The position numbers were made by a program, and so were the translations under genes. A stretch of DNA of 64,000 bases. Source: Mycobacterium vicinigordonae. Its GTDB lineage: Bacteria; Actinomycetota; Actinomycetes; Mycobacteriales; Mycobacteriaceae. The notes below the pieces were generated by a model that worked only from the letters and a program-made list of their open reading frames with translations, made no database searches and was not told where the DNA came from. Below, in pieces: positions 63,231 through 64,000 of the stretch (its first letter is position 1; each line of letters opens with the position of its first letter). The DNA lies in NCBI RefSeq assembly GCF_013466425.1, contig NZ_CP059165.1:5580001-5644000 (forward strand), given 5' to 3'.

Positions 63231-63266
63231 TGTCGCAAGTGTCGTAGGTGTCGAAAGTGTCGCCCT
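63231..63266. repeat. Four TGTCG direct repeats at 9-bp spacing before lipoprotein gene
   Basis: TGTCG occurs at 63231-63235, 63240-63244, 63249-63253 and 63258-63262 (CGACA on the gene strand). The array lies 14 bp before the lipoprotein start, between the ribosome-binding site and the likely promoter. It could be a regulator array or part of the 5' UTR. Confidence 0.6.
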
Positions 63267-63351
63267 GAACAAACGCACGCTGCGCGCGAATACCCAATGC
63301 AGTGACTCCGCAAACTAAGTCATACAACGTCGCGATGCCGCCGGCAAGCCC

Positions 63352-64000
63352 TCACCCCGCATTGACGTGCCGCTGGATGAATTCCAGGACCGAATCAGCA
63401 AAGACGTCGTTGCGATCACCGGCAACCATGTGGCCGGCGCCTCGGACGTCGGTGAACTCGACCTGCGGAAAACGTGCCAGAAACTGATCGGCGCGTTCCT
63501 GGCTGACCAAGTCGCTCACCTGACCGCGGACCAGCAGCATAGGTACACCGTCGGCCAGGATGGCGGCTACCGCCGCATGCATGCGGTCCGCCTCGACGAC
63601 CTCCAGCGGCGGATACGCCGCGCTGCCGTTGATGAACTGCGGGTCCCAATGCCAGTACCACCGATCGCCGCGACGGCGGAGGTTCGTGGTGAGTCCCTGC
63701 AGGTCAGTGGGCCGGGGGCGGTGCGGGTTGTACTCGGCGATCGCATCGGCGACTTCTTCCAGCGACGCGAAGCCAGACTCCATCCGGTCAGCCATGAAGT
63801 TGTGGATGCGGTTCGCCCCGGACTGCTCCATGTCGGGCACGATGTCGACCAGCACGACGGCGCTGGCGATCCCCGGCGCGAGTTCGCCGGCCAGCAGCAT
63901 CGAGGTGAACCCACCAAGCGATGCCCCCACCAGCACCGGCCGCGGGGGCAGACTGCGCAGCACCTCCTGCACGTCGGAGGCGAAGCTGACCACGCGATAG
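63352..64000 (-). CDS. Alpha/beta hydrolase, 5' end outside window
   Basis: The C-terminal 213-plus residues of an alpha/beta hydrolase. The visible Ser elbow is VGASLGGFTS, the Asp region is VRGQVSDLVSQ, and the His is in GAGHMVAGD. The frame stays open to the right edge (a GTG at 63993 is probably internal), so the N-terminus with the oxyanion motif is missing. It is convergent with nothing in the window; the 3' end is 134 bp from the lipoprotein start. Substrate unknown. Confidence 0.8.
   Translation of the reverse strand, partial: YRVVSFASDVQEVLRSLPPRPVLVGASLGGFTSMLLAGELAPGIASAVVLVDIVPDMEQSGANRIHNFMADRMESGFASLEEVADAIAEYNPHRPRPTDLQGLTTNLRRRGDRWYWHWDPQFINGSAAYPPLEVVEADRMHAAVAAILADGVPMLLVRGQVSDLVSQERADQFLARFPQVEFTDVRGAGHMVAGDRNDVFADSVLEFIQRHVNAG

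Overview
The window reads as chromosomal DNA from a slow-growing Mycobacterium. The supporting signs are high GC throughout, a PE_PGRS protein, a 19-kDa-antigen (LpqH-type) lipoprotein, DUF732 and PknF-like kinase sequences, F420-type enzymes, two WS/DGAT acyltransferases, and a gene order that follows (from memory) the M. tuberculosis H37Rv interval Rv0754 to Rv0798c in inverted orientation. Recognisable anchors are the encapsulin Cfp29 (partial, left edge), purS/purQ, emrB, purC, ptrB, purB, cyp126, ggtA, purD, the aldA to Rv0771 catabolic strand, the cyp123-cyp51-adhB operon, phoPR and a PE_PGRS/phosphoglycerate-mutase fusion (right end). I saw no insertion sequence, prophage or CRISPR array.

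Layout. 1-4.6 kb: encapsulin end, then an Asp-nucleophile alpha/beta hydrolase, a regulator made of two TetR units in one chain, a quinone-oxidoreductase-like enzyme and a haloacid-dehalogenase-like protein; four copies of one 18-bp operator-like palindrome punctuate this locus. 4.7-10.7 kb: flavin disulfide oxidoreductase, cupin, epimerase, and an acyltransferase plus WS/DGAT lipid pair. 10.7-29.7 kb: purine genes (purSQ, purC, purB) interleaved with a metallo-beta-lactamase-fold protein, FAD dehydrogenase, deacetylase-like protein, EmrB pump, TetR/DoxX pair, oligopeptidase, a large receptor-type Ser/Thr kinase, CYP126 and a TDT transporter. 29.6-37.3 kb: TetR, Tat-exported esterase, gamma-glutamyltransferase, a second receptor kinase with a DUF732 tail, purD and an M42 peptidase.

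37.3-47.7 kb is a divergent oxidative module: the minus strand carries AldA, an SDR, a hydroxyisobutyrate-dehydrogenase-like enzyme and a CMD protein; the plus strand carries TetR, CYP123, an SDR, CYP51, its ferredoxin, an NTF2-like protein, AdhB and a ketosteroid-isomerase-fold protein. Two matching palindromes sit at the divergent promoters, and a KstR2-box-like site lies before adhB. 47.7-53.8 kb: a secreted protein, an exported papain-like lipoprotein, a HIT protein, PhoPR, a repeat protein and tRNA-Thr. 53.7-64 kb: MarR/Ddn-like and GntR/sterol-desaturase divergent pairs with clear operators, an alpha/beta hydrolase, the PE_PGRS mutase, crotonase plus WS/DGAT, a Thr/Ala/Pro-rich secreted protein, an LpqH-like lipoprotein and a truncated hydrolase.

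Many starts are set by leaderless promoters (TANNNT followed 6-7 nt later by ATG/GTG), as is common in mycobacteria. No gap between genes exceeds about 210 bp. Homology statements rest on motif recognition and memory, not on searches.
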